A stretch of DNA of 7,536 bases, from assembly GCA_020445165.1 (NCBI GenBank), contig JAGRHE010000139.1:1-7536 (forward strand). Reading direction: 5' to 3'. The notes beneath the pieces were generated by a model that saw only the letters and a list, made by a program, of their open reading frames with translations, was not told where the DNA came from and searched no databases. The position numbers and the translations under genes are program-made. This DNA is from Gammaproteobacteria bacterium (GTDB lineage Bacteria; Pseudomonadota; Gammaproteobacteria; Chromatiales; Sedimenticolaceae). Positions 1 to 6,523 of the stretch are shown one piece after another. The stretch's first letter is position 1. Each line of letters starts with the position of its first letter.

Positions 1-126
1 CACAGCCTGTTTGACGCGACCATCGCCACGTTCGACGATGACGGCGGAGCCTACAATCAGAAGGACGCCGAAGGCTTCATCAAGCTCAACGCGCTGCGCC
101 TGCGCGTCGGTGCACGGCGCAAATAA
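1..126 (+). CDS. argG: Argininosuccinate synthase, C-terminal end (partial)
   Basis: Only the last 41 codons and the TAA stop lie in the window; the 5' part is off the left edge. The visible peptide contains [19 protein letters not shown], which I recognise as the conserved C-terminal tail of the common (non-E. coli-type) argininosuccinate synthases. The enzyme is cytosolic. It joins citrulline and aspartate, using ATP, to form argininosuccinate in the penultimate step of arginine synthesis. None of the catalytic or ATP-binding part is visible, so the call rests on the tail alone. The next gene starts 21 bases after the stop with its own GGGAG ribosome binding site, so read-through transcription is possible. 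Confidence 0.85.
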   Translation, partial: HSLFDATIATFDDDGGAYNQKDAEGFIKLNALRLRVGARRK

Positions 127-147
127 ACCACTGGGAGCAAGACCAAC

Positions 148-1107
148 ATGACCCTGAACCGAAAGACCTGGCTGATCGGAATGCTGCTGCTGAGCGGTGC
201 CGTGTTTGCACTGCAGAAGGCCGGCCCCCTGCGTGGAGAGTGGACGCCTGAACAGATCGCACCCGGCGTGTACGTGATCCACGGCCCGGCCGAGCTGCCC
301 AACCCGGCCAACCAGGGGTTCATGAACAACCCGGCCTTCATCGTCAACGACGCGGGCGTGGTCGTGGTCGATCCGGGCAGCAGCGTGCAGGTTGGCGAGA
401 TGGTGCTGGCGCGGATCGAGGCGATCACCGACAAGCCGATCCTGGCGGTGTTCAACTCGCACATCCATGGCGATCACTGGCTGGGCAACCAGGCCATCCG
501 CGCCAGGTATCCCGATGTGCCGATCTACGGTCACGAGCGAGTCGGCCCCAAGGTACTGGCCGGTGCGGGTACCCAGTGGGTTCAGCTGATGCTGCAGCTG
601 ACCGAGAACGCCACGGCCGGCACCGAGGTGGTCAAGCCCGATCACCCGGTCAAGGACGGTGACGAGATTGCAATCGGCGGCCTGACCTACGCCATCATGA
701 ACAACAACAAGGCACACACGGATACCGACATCATGGTACTGGTCAAGGAGAAGGGCGTGATGTTCCTCGGCGACAACGCCGGTCATGGCCGGATCCTGCG
801 CCTGGAAGGCGGCAGCTTTGCCGGCAATGTCGAGGCGCTGGAAAACGCCCTTGCGACCGGTGCTACGGTGTTCGTCCCGGGGCATGGGCCCAGCGGCGGC
901 AAAGAGGTCGCGGAGCGCTATCGTGATTACCTGCACACCGTGTACACGACTGCGCAGCAGGGTGTCGAAGACGGCCTGACCGACTTCGAGATCCGGCCGC
1001 TGCTCGAACCCAAGCTGGGGCCGTGGGAAAAGTGGGCCGGGTTCGACATCGAGCTGGGCAAGCACATCAACGGCGCGTTCCTCGAGGCCGAGGCGGCGGC
1101 TTTTTGA
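148..1107 (+). CDS. Exported MBL-fold metallo-hydrolase
   Basis: This 319-residue protein has the metallo-beta-lactamase fold. The metal-binding motif HIHGDH is at residues 105-110 (H105, H107, D109, H110). Further likely ligands are H190 in NKAHTDTD, D209 in MFLGDN and H246 in VPGHGP, so the two-metal site looks complete. The N-terminus (MTLNRKTW, then a hydrophobic stretch to about residue 21 ending VFA) looks like a signal peptide or uncleaved anchor, which places the enzyme in the periplasm. The NPANQGFMNNPAFIV segment and the following VVVVDPGSSVQVG resemble the SoxH/quinoprotein-relay-type MBL proteins of sulfur and alcohol oxidisers, a resemblance from memory that needs a search. The substrate cannot be read from the sequence. 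The ATG is chosen because GGGAG lies 10 bases upstream (133-137) and the signal sequence begins there. No sox or quinoprotein gene is visible nearby, so the context does not specify a pathway. Confidence 0.9.
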   Translation: MTLNRKTWLIGMLLLSGAVFALQKAGPLRGEWTPEQIAPGVYVIHGPAELPNPANQGFMNNPAFIVNDAGVVVVDPGSSVQVGEMVLARIEAITDKPILAVFNSHIHGDHWLGNQAIRARYPDVPIYGHERVGPKVLAGAGTQWVQLMLQLTENATAGTEVVKPDHPVKDGDEIAIGGLTYAIMNNNKAHTDTDIMVLVKEKGVMFLGDNAGHGRILRLEGGSFAGNVEALENALATGATVFVPGHGPSGGKEVAERYRDYLHTVYTTAQQGVEDGLTDFEIRPLLEPKLGPWEKWAGFDIELGKHINGAFLEAEAAAF

Positions 1108-1117
1108 GTGCATGGGT

Positions 1118-1291
1118 TGGGACGCAGAGTGCGCAGAGGAGCACAGAGTTCGCAGAGGATTCTTCAAGCGGTCCCAATTGCGCTGCGAAGTACGCAGACT
1201 CATTCTCGTGCACCATTTTTAAGTTGCATGCGCGACAGGCAGCAACAAAAACTCTGTGTCCTCTGCGCTACTCTGTGTCCTCTGCGTCCCA
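1118..1291. repeat. Imperfect inverted repeat of CGCAGAG/CACAGAG units
   Basis: The gap between the MBL gene and rudS holds two repeat-rich arms. The left arm (1118-1159) starts TGGGACGCAGAG and continues as CGCAGAG and CACAGAG units spaced 9-10 bases apart. The right arm (1251-1291) is built from the complementary units CTCTGTG and CTCTGCG and ends CTCTGCGTCCCA. The outer 12 bases match perfectly when inverted, and by hand about 32 of 41 aligned positions pair. The spacer (1160-1250) shows no repeat unit of this kind apart from short chance matches. I see no transposase and no clear target duplication. Similar CGCAGAG-type intergenic repeats occur in many bacterial genomes as far as I recall, but I cannot name the family. 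The right arm ends 30 bases before the rudS ATG, so any rudS promoter must lie in or beside the element. Confidence 0.8.
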
Positions 1292-1321
1292 GGCAATTCT
1301 CGCAGGATCAGGTAATCGATC

Positions 1322-2275
1322 ATGCATTACGCTGACCGTCCACTGATCGGCATCAGCAGCTGCCTGCTGGGACAGAAGGTGCGCTATGACGGCACCGCCA
1401 AGCGCGATCGCTGGATCGTCGAGCAGCTCGGCAAGTTCGTCGACTACCGGCCGGTATGTCCCGAGATGGCGATCGGCCTGGGCACACCGCGACCGCCGAT
1501 CCGCCTGCTTGGCACGCCCGAGGACACGCGCGTGGTCGGCGTCGCCGATCCGTCCATCGACGTGACCGACGCGTTGGAGGATTTCGCCCTGAACAGCGCC
1601 GCCCAGATGCGCGACATCAGTGGTTACGTGCTGATGAGCAAATCGCCCAGCTGCGGCATGGAGCGGGTGAAACTGTATGCGCACAGCGGACATGCGGCGA
1701 AGAAGGGTGTCGGTGTCTATGCGCGGGTGCTGATGGAGGCGCTGCCGAACCTGCCGTTCGAGGAGGAGGGGCGGCTCAACGACGCGATGCTGCGCGAGAA
1801 CTTCGTCAACCGCGTGTTCGCCTACCGGCGCTGGCAGAGCCTGCGTGCGGCCGGTCTGACGGCAAAGGGCCTGACCGATTTTCATGCGCGCCACAAGTAC
1901 ATGTTGATGGCGCATTCGCAGGCCGCCTACCAGCGCCTCGGTCGCCTGCTTTCGCATCTCAAGGGCGTCGACCTGGAACAGGTCGCCGACACCTACGAAG
2001 CGGAGTTCATGACCGCGCTGAAGCGACGCGTGGGACGCAAGCGTCATGTGAATGCGCTGCAGCACATCCAGGGTTATCTGAAGGACCGCATCGACGGCGA
2101 TGACAAGACCGAGCTGTCGGACAGCATCGAGGCCTACCGGCGCGAGGAGGTGCCGCTGGTCGTGCCGATGAAACTGCTGCGGCATTATTTCCGCCGCAAT
2201 CCCGACAACTATATCGATCGCCAGTGGTACCTGGATCCTTACCCGGAATCGCTCGGCCTGCGCAACGCGATCTGA
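1322..2275 (+). CDS. rudS: RudS-type tRNA 4-thiouridine desulfidase (TudS/DUF523 + DUF1722)
   Basis: Two domains are joined in 317 residues. Residues 6-150 form the TudS/DUF523 domain, with SSCLLGQKVRYDG at 12-24, VCPE at 45-48 and SPSCG at 108-112. C14, C46 and C111 match the three cysteines that hold the [4Fe-4S] cluster in TudS desulfidases. Residues from about 183 to 305 form the DUF1722 domain (E. coli YbgA family), with DFHARHKYMLMAHS at 186-199. Published work describes this exact fusion as RudS, which removes sulfur from 4-thiouridine in tRNA and restores uridine. The key cysteines are intact, so the protein is probably active. The ATG is supported by CAGGT nine bases upstream. The MoCF-domain gene begins 13 bases after the stop, suggesting one transcript. 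The fusion call is firm; the tRNA substrate is inferred from the family. Confidence 0.92.
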   Translation: MHYADRPLIGISSCLLGQKVRYDGTAKRDRWIVEQLGKFVDYRPVCPEMAIGLGTPRPPIRLLGTPEDTRVVGVADPSIDVTDALEDFALNSAAQMRDISGYVLMSKSPSCGMERVKLYAHSGHAAKKGVGVYARVLMEALPNLPFEEEGRLNDAMLRENFVNRVFAYRRWQSLRAAGLTAKGLTDFHARHKYMLMAHSQAAYQRLGRLLSHLKGVDLEQVADTYEAEFMTALKRRVGRKRHVNALQHIQGYLKDRIDGDDKTELSDSIEAYRREEVPLVVPMKLLRHYFRRNPDNYIDRQWYLDPYPESLGLRNAI

Positions 2276-2288
2276 CGGTTCGAACGGC

Positions 2289-3035
2289 ATGACTGACACC
2301 TTTGGCATCATCGTCGTTGGCGACGAGATCCTTAACGGCCGTCGCGTGGACCGGCATTTTGCGGCCCTCGGCGGCATGCTGCGCGAGCGTGGTTTCCAGA
2401 TAGCCTGGCTGCGCATCCTGCCGGACGATCCGGATTACCTGGTACGCGAGTTCGGGCGCACGATGGCGGAGGAGATCCCGGTGTTCTGCTGCGGCGGCAT
2501 CGGGGCGACGCCGGACGACCACACGCGCGCCTGCGCCGCGCGTGCTGCCGGCGTGGCCTTGGAGCTGCACCCGGGCGCCGTGGCCGAGATCGAGGCCCGC
2601 TTCGGTGATGAGGCCTATCCGCATCGCATCCGGATGGCCGAGCTGCCGCGCGGCAGCCAACTGATTCCGAATCCGTACAACCGGATACCCGGGTTCAGCA
2701 TCGCGCGGCACTACTTCATGCCCGGGTTTCCGGACATGGCGCATCCAATGGCGCAATGGGTGCTGGACACTTACTACGCTCAGGGTGGTCGGGCCGAACG
2801 GCAACGTGCGGTGCGCGTGCTCGGTGTCACCGAGAGCAGCCTGATGGACCTGATGCAGGACCTGGTTGGGCGTTTCCCCGAAGCCAAACTGTTCAGCCTG
2901 CCGCGGCTCGGGCCGGAGTTCCAGATAGAACTGGGCTTTCGCGGCTGCGGCGATCTGGAAACACCGTTGCAGGCGCTTGTCGACGGCCTTCGCCTGCGCA
3001 AGATCCGGTACGAAGCGATCGATGCCGACGACTGA
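2289..3035 (+). CDS. CinA N-terminal-type MoCF-domain protein (COG1058), no amidohydrolase domain
   Basis: This 248-residue protein has the molybdopterin-binding (MoaB/MogA-like) fold of the CinA N-terminal family. GDEIL is at residues 11-15, where CinA proteins carry GxEl, and GGIGATPDD is at 69-77, the glycine-rich nucleotide or pterin-phosphate binding loop. The C-terminal third (about 175-248) resembles the small domain that follows MoCF in COG1058 proteins. The nicotinamide-nucleotide amidohydrolase domain of full-length CinA (about 400 residues) is absent, as in many stand-alone members. Some family members have pyrophosphatase activity on ADP-ribose-type compounds, but activity cannot be assumed here. 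It probably acts in the cytoplasm. It follows rudS by 13 bases and has only a weak ribosome binding site, consistent with translation coupled to rudS. Confidence 0.9.
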   Translation: MTDTFGIIVVGDEILNGRRVDRHFAALGGMLRERGFQIAWLRILPDDPDYLVREFGRTMAEEIPVFCCGGIGATPDDHTRACAARAAGVALELHPGAVAEIEARFGDEAYPHRIRMAELPRGSQLIPNPYNRIPGFSIARHYFMPGFPDMAHPMAQWVLDTYYAQGGRAERQRAVRVLGVTESSLMDLMQDLVGRFPEAKLFSLPRLGPEFQIELGFRGCGDLETPLQALVDGLRLRKIRYEAIDADD

Positions 3036-3115
3036 GGCTGTTGGACGCGGCTGACAGGATCCGGCGCTGGCGTCAGATCAGTCGTTCGCTTCCCAGAACG
3101 CCCGGACCCCTGTCG

Positions 3116-3121
3116 TATACT
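3116..3121 (+). promoter_or_regulatory. Possible -10 box (TATACT) upstream of the SprA-related gene
   Basis: TATACT matches the sigma-70 -10 consensus at five of six positions and lies about 50 bases before the ATG of the following gene. No good -35 hexamer is found 16-18 bases upstream, so this is a weak candidate. It sits in the 137-base gap after the MoCF gene, where nothing else is recognisable. Confidence 0.25.
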
Positions 3122-3172
3122 TTGCTGGTAATTCAGCATTGCGCGCGGACGCCGCGAGCGGGGTCGGTCCGG

Positions 3173-3757
3173 ATGGTCACAAGCAGCAACAGTCTGCCCC
3201 TGGCAGGGCGTTCGACGGTCATCACCCCCGGTACGTCGCGCGTGACGAACCGTCCGCAACTCGATCCGGTCGACCCAAGCGATCCATTGAAGGATCCGAC
3301 ATCGTCCGAGTATCGCGAGTTGCAGGACCTCAAGCAGCGCGACCGCGAGGTGCGTCAACACGAGCAGGCGCATATCGCCGCCGGCGGCGCTCACGTCCGC
3401 GGCGGTGCGAGTTTCAGCTATGCGACCGGACCCGATGGGCGCCGCTACGCCACGGGCGGCGAGGTCCAGATCGATACTGCCGAGGTCAGCGGTGATCCGG
3501 CTGCGACGATCCGCAAGATGCGCGCGGTTCGTGCTGCCGCCACCGCACCCGCCGAGCCATCGGCGCAGGACCGCAGCGTGGCCGCCCAGGCCGCGCGCAC
3601 CGAAGCCCGGGCGCGGATGGAGCTGCGCGAGGAACAGCAGGCCGATGAAGAACCCGCATTTGGAGCGCGCACGCGCAATGCGCTGGCGAGCTACCGAACG
3701 ATCGATGGCGCGGCAGATGCTGCGCGGGTCGCCGCCAGGGTCGATCTGATCGCCTGA
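3173..3757 (+). CDS. SprA-related family protein, putative zinc metalloprotease
   Basis: This 194-residue protein matches the SprA-related family (Pfam PF12118 type), annotated as having a putative metalloprotease domain. The HExxH motif HEQAH is at residues 63-67, followed by GGASFSYATGPDGRRYATGG (78-96 region) and EVQIDTAEVSGDPAATI, then the alanine-rich segment APAEPSAQDRSVAAQAAR (125-142). These blocks are the family hallmarks. No signal peptide or membrane segment is seen. The first 45 residues are proline- and serine-rich and probably disordered. The reading frame is open much further upstream, into the preceding gene, but that part has no family resemblance. The ATG at 3173 is the only in-frame ATG beyond the upstream stop of the MoCF gene and gives the usual family length. 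No convincing ribosome binding site precedes it, so a nearby alternative start is possible. Substrate and role are unknown. Confidence 0.83.
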   Translation: MVTSSNSLPLAGRSTVITPGTSRVTNRPQLDPVDPSDPLKDPTSSEYRELQDLKQRDREVRQHEQAHIAAGGAHVRGGASFSYATGPDGRRYATGGEVQIDTAEVSGDPAATIRKMRAVRAAATAPAEPSAQDRSVAAQAARTEARARMELREEQQADEEPAFGARTRNALASYRTIDGAADAARVAARVDLIA

Positions 3758-3808
3758 GCCGGATCAGAGCTGGCACTTCCCGGGCCGTCCTCGGGCGATG
3801 CCGGCACA

Positions 3809-3828
3809 TGCGGCCCTACGTGGCCGCA
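3809..3828. terminator. Hairpin between convergent genes, overlapping the DUF533 stop codon
   Basis: TGCGGCC and GGCCGCA form a perfect 7-base-pair, GC-rich stem with a 6-base loop. It lies 51 bases after the SprA-related gene, and the TAG stop of the minus-strand DUF533 gene (3816-3818) sits at the stem/loop boundary. The position between two converging transcripts suits a terminator for either strand. There is no T-run on either side, so intrinsic termination is doubtful. Confidence 0.3.
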
Positions 3829-4460
3829 ACCTGACCGGATTGCACCATGTCGTGAATCCCGCCGACGAGTTCGCTGTCCAGGCCAAGGGCACGAGCCAAC
3901 GAGTCGAGATAACTCTGCTCGGGCGCAGAAGGTGGCGCGACCATCAGCAGGGATGCCGTATAGACTTCAGCAGCGTGTTCGGGTGTGTCGACATCACGCG
4001 CCAGGGCGGCGATGTCGAGCGGTCTGTGATACTCGTCGAACAGAAAGGCCTTGTCGTCTGCTGGCAGATCGAGCGCGTTGATCTGGTTGAGTATGGCCTG
4101 GCTTTCCTGCGTATCGATCTGGCCATCGGCCTTCGCGGCAGCGATCATCGCGCGCGCCAGGAGCAGGCTCAGCGTGCCTGTCGCGGCCGAGTCGTCAGGC
4201 GCCGGGATGAAGGCGCGTTCGTTGACGCGTACCGCGGCATTGTTCGGCGTCGTATTTCCCTGCCGATGGTTTTGCCAGGCCTTGTAGGCAAGGCCTCCGA
4301 TCAGCGCGAGGCCGCCGACCTTGAGTGCCGAGCCGGCCATCTTGCGTGCCTTCTTGCCTGACAAGGCATTGGCCAGTGCACCGCCGGCAAGTCCTCCCGC
4401 CAGTCCCCCGGCCAAGCCACTGCCGACCAACTGGTCGAGTAATCGTTTGCTGTCGATCAT
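3816..4460 (-). CDS. DUF533 family protein with TerB-like domain (YebE-like)
   Basis: This 214-residue protein belongs to DUF533, the family of E. coli YebE, which is related to the TerB tellurite-resistance fold. Residues 13-35 are a glycine-zipper hydrophobic segment with three GLAG repeats (15-26), and residues 43-60 form a second hydrophobic stretch, so the N-terminus is probably in the inner membrane. The TerB-like helical part is residues 97-210, with ARAMIAAAKADGQIDTQES at 102-120 (the acidic D112/D116/E119 pattern typical of TerB-like domains) and a matching helix around 163-205. The start at 4460 has AGGAG ten bases upstream and overlaps the telA stop as ATGA, indicating translational coupling. 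A longer open frame runs back to 4862 but is antiparallel noise inside telA. Molecular function is unknown; a membrane-stress role is inferred from the operon. Confidence 0.9.
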   Translation of the reverse strand: MIDSKRLLDQLVGSGLAGGLAGGLAGGALANALSGKKARKMAGSALKVGGLALIGGLAYKAWQNHRQGNTTPNNAAVRVNERAFIPAPDDSAATGTLSLLLARAMIAAAKADGQIDTQESQAILNQINALDLPADDKAFLFDEYHRPLDIAALARDVDTPEHAAEVYTASLLMVAPPSAPEQSYLDSLARALGLDSELVGGIHDMVQSGQVAAT

Positions 4461-5608
4461 GCTGAAACGTCTCCTGCGGATGCCGGTCGGGTTCGGGAGG
4501 ATTCGGGATGCGGTGTAGCAACTGATGCGAGTTCGCGGGCACTGGCCGCGGCCAATGCCTGTCGCAGCTGGCCTTCGAGCTGGTCGAGTTCGGCGATTGC
4601 GTGCGAGCGCGCCGCACGACCTTCGTCGGTGATGCGCAGGCTGTCTTCGATCGCCTCGATCAGTGTCCGGTTGGCTTCTGCTACGGCTTCGAGGTCGAAT
4701 ACGCCACGTTCGATCTGCTGGCGCGTGGTGCGATTTGCCGCGCGCAGGCCGTGGGCGTTGGCGCGCAGCAGTTCGTTGGTCAGATCGTTCGCCGCGGCGA
4801 CGCTGTCGGCTGCATCGTGGGCCCGCCGAATCGTCAGTGCCTGTGCCAGTTGCTGGCGCCACAGCGGTACGGTGTTGACCAGGGTCGAATCGATCTTGCC
4901 GACCAGCGCCTTGTCGTTGTCCTGTACCAGGCGGATGCCGGGCAGGGCTTGCAGTGTCACCTGGCGCGTCAGGCGCAGATCGTGCAGGCGGCGATCGAGA
5001 TCGTCGCGAGCGCTGCGCAGGTCGCGCAGCTGTTGCGCGTTCAGGGCGTTACCGGCCAGCTCTGCCTCGTGTGCACGCCTGGGGATCGTATCCTGGTCCA
5101 TCTCGCGCAGCTTGGCTTCTCCCGCCGCGATGTAGGCATCGAGATGCTGCAGGTGCATGAGGTTGGCCTGGTACAGTCGGTCCAGTTTCTCGATATCGAT
5201 CAGCAACTCGGTCTGGTGACGTTCCAGGCGAGACGTGACTGCGTCGATCTGGTCGCGCACCGTCTCGTAGCGTTGCAGAACAGCGGCCGCTCCGCGGCTG
5301 CGACCAAGGATCCGATCGAGCAGGCCGGGCTTACGCTCCGGATCGAGATCGCCGAGGTCGAATCCGCGCAGCGTCAACACCATCTCGTTCAGCACGTTGC
5401 CGGCCTGTCCGAGATCCTTGGCGCGCACATGTTCGAGCATGCTTTCGGATATTTTCGTCAGATCATCCTGGGCACGGCTGCCGAAGAACAGCAGCGAATG
5501 TGGGTCGTCGATATCCAGTTCTGCCAACAGGGCAGCCGGTGATCCGGTGGCTGCGGCATCCGCGCTTGTCAGTGTGATCGGCAGGGACTGCTTGCTTGCG
5601 CTATACAT
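4457..5608 (-). CDS. telA: TelA/KlaA/YaaN family toxic anion resistance protein
   Basis: This 383-residue protein is a member of the TelA family (PF05816 type). It is almost entirely helical and probably coiled-coil: long heptad-like stretches run from about 110 to 220 and 260 to 355. The most diagnostic block is QALPGIRLVQDNDKALVGKI at 220-239, followed by VNTVPLWRQQLA at 244-255, which matches the conserved TelA core. Length is normal for the family. There is no signal peptide or membrane segment. The last 25 residues are serine/proline-rich. Family members are linked to resistance to tellurite and some membrane-active agents, but the mechanism is not established. The start is supported by AAGGAA eight bases upstream, which overlaps the xpaC stop codon. 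The stop overlaps the DUF533 start. The xpaC-telA order matches xpaC-yaaN of Bacillus subtilis. Confidence 0.95.
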   Translation of the reverse strand: MYSASKQSLPITLTSADAAATGSPAALLAELDIDDPHSLLFFGSRAQDDLTKISESMLEHVRAKDLGQAGNVLNEMVLTLRGFDLGDLDPERKPGLLDRILGRSRGAAAVLQRYETVRDQIDAVTSRLERHQTELLIDIEKLDRLYQANLMHLQHLDAYIAAGEAKLREMDQDTIPRRAHEAELAGNALNAQQLRDLRSARDDLDRRLHDLRLTRQVTLQALPGIRLVQDNDKALVGKIDSTLVNTVPLWRQQLAQALTIRRAHDAADSVAAANDLTNELLRANAHGLRAANRTTRQQIERGVFDLEAVAEANRTLIEAIEDSLRITDEGRAARSHAIAELDQLEGQLRQALAAASARELASVATPHPESSRTRPASAGDVSA

Positions 5609-5620
5609 CGTGAACGTTCC

Positions 5621-6523
5621 TTACGCGAACCCTTCGCGTTGCAGTTGTTTACGCAGGACCTCTATCTGCACATCGAGGTCGGTGGCATCTTTCCTGGCCA
5701 GTTGCTGACGTTGGCTGATGAATGCCGATTCGATCTGTTCGAGCACGTTACGGAAACGATTCTCGAGCACGCCACCGGGCAGCAGGCGGTGTGTTCTGGC
5801 GTACCCCACCGCGACGCGTTCGGCACCTTCGAGGTGCACGTTCAGAAACCGGCGGCTCCGAAACACATCGTCCGGCTGTTGTGCGAGTTGCTCCAGCAGC
5901 GCACGGCCGTGATGCGCGATGCGCATCAAGCGGCCTTCCAACTCGGCATTACCGATGCTGAGGGCAGCGCGCTCGATGGCGACGATGCGCTCTTCGGCCT
6001 GTTGCAACCGCGACCGGAGCGCCGCGTCTTCGATGCGAGGTCGTGCGCTGGTGCCGCGGTCCCGCGCCGGTGGAAGGCGATAGGCGAGATGAAAGCCGGC
6101 TGCGGCGATCAGGCCGAACACGATACCGCCCACGTGACTGTGTCCCGCCACCGATGCCGCCAATGCGGTCCCGACAGATACCAGCACCAGCGCCAAATGT
6201 TGGAAAGGGAAGCGCGACACCGGCGCAAACAGCCTTTCGGGTGCGGTCAGTCGTTCGAGCATGCCGCGTCGGTTCAGTCGTGCGCCGAGCGCAATCATGG
6301 CAAACGCTGCCGCGGACACCGCCGCCGCGACGAGTTCGCCGGTCGCCAGGTAGGCAACCGCGGCCAACAGCAGCGGTGCGGCGAGGATATACAGCAGGGT
6401 GCCGCGCAAACCGATACGTCGTTTGCGCCACAGAGACAGCCGTTGTTTCGCGCCCGACAGCAGTCGTAGAGCACCGGCAGCCAGATCCGCTGCGGCAAGC
6501 GCATGTGTCGATTCAGATCGCAT
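5621..6523 (-). CDS. xpaC: XpaC family membrane protein (5-bromo-4-chloroindolyl phosphate hydrolysis protein)
   Basis: This 300-residue protein has four likely membrane helices, at about 42-60, 63-81, 108-127 and 130-148. A helical cytoplasmic C-terminal domain follows (about 165-298), with the segment RRFLNVHLEGAERVAVGYAR at 224-243 and a final coiled-coil. This is the XpaC layout (PF10112 type). The family name comes from a phenotype, hydrolysis of X-phosphate, and no catalytic motif is visible; I would not call it a phosphatase. Adjacency to telA supports the assignment. The ATG has a modest AGGCGG ribosome binding site six bases upstream. The TAA stop is 12 bases before telA and contributes to its TAAGGAA ribosome binding site. 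It is the first clear gene of a three-gene operon and presumably anchors the TelA and DUF533 products at the membrane. Confidence 0.88.
   Translation of the reverse strand: MRSESTHALAAADLAAGALRLLSGAKQRLSLWRKRRIGLRGTLLYILAAPLLLAAVAYLATGELVAAAVSAAAFAMIALGARLNRRGMLERLTAPERLFAPVSRFPFQHLALVLVSVGTALAASVAGHSHVGGIVFGLIAAAGFHLAYRLPPARDRGTSARPRIEDAALRSRLQQAEERIVAIERAALSIGNAELEGRLMRIAHHGRALLEQLAQQPDDVFRSRRFLNVHLEGAERVAVGYARTHRLLPGGVLENRFRNVLEQIESAFISQRQQLARKDATDLDVQIEVLRKQLQREGFA

Noticed and set aside
1118..1291. CRISPR array
   Set aside because: The units are only 7 bases long with 2-3 base gaps and occur in opposed orientation; there are no unique spacers of regular length and no cas genes.
1268..2416. 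Long minus-strand open frame of 382 codons opposite rudS
   Set aside because: It is antisense to rudS, whose domains and cysteines are clear. The translation is compositionally odd and matches no family I know. Long antisense frames are expected in GC-rich genes.
2756..3172. Upstream extension of the SprA-related reading frame
   Set aside because: The extension overlaps the MoCF gene in another frame and has no family similarity; the conserved part begins well after the ATG at 3173.
4461..4862. Upstream extension of the DUF533 reading frame
   Set aside because: It lies within telA in a different frame and is arginine-rich without motifs. The ATG at 4460 has a good ribosome binding site and the ATGA overlap.
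4601..5542. Plus-strand open frame of 313 codons opposite telA
   Set aside because: The minus strand encodes the recognisable TelA core here. The plus frame has no known motif and is a by-product of codon bias.
5639..6469. Plus-strand open frame of 276 codons opposite xpaC
   Set aside because: It mirrors xpaC codons, gives a cysteine- and histidine-rich peptide with no family resemblance, and has no support from neighbours.
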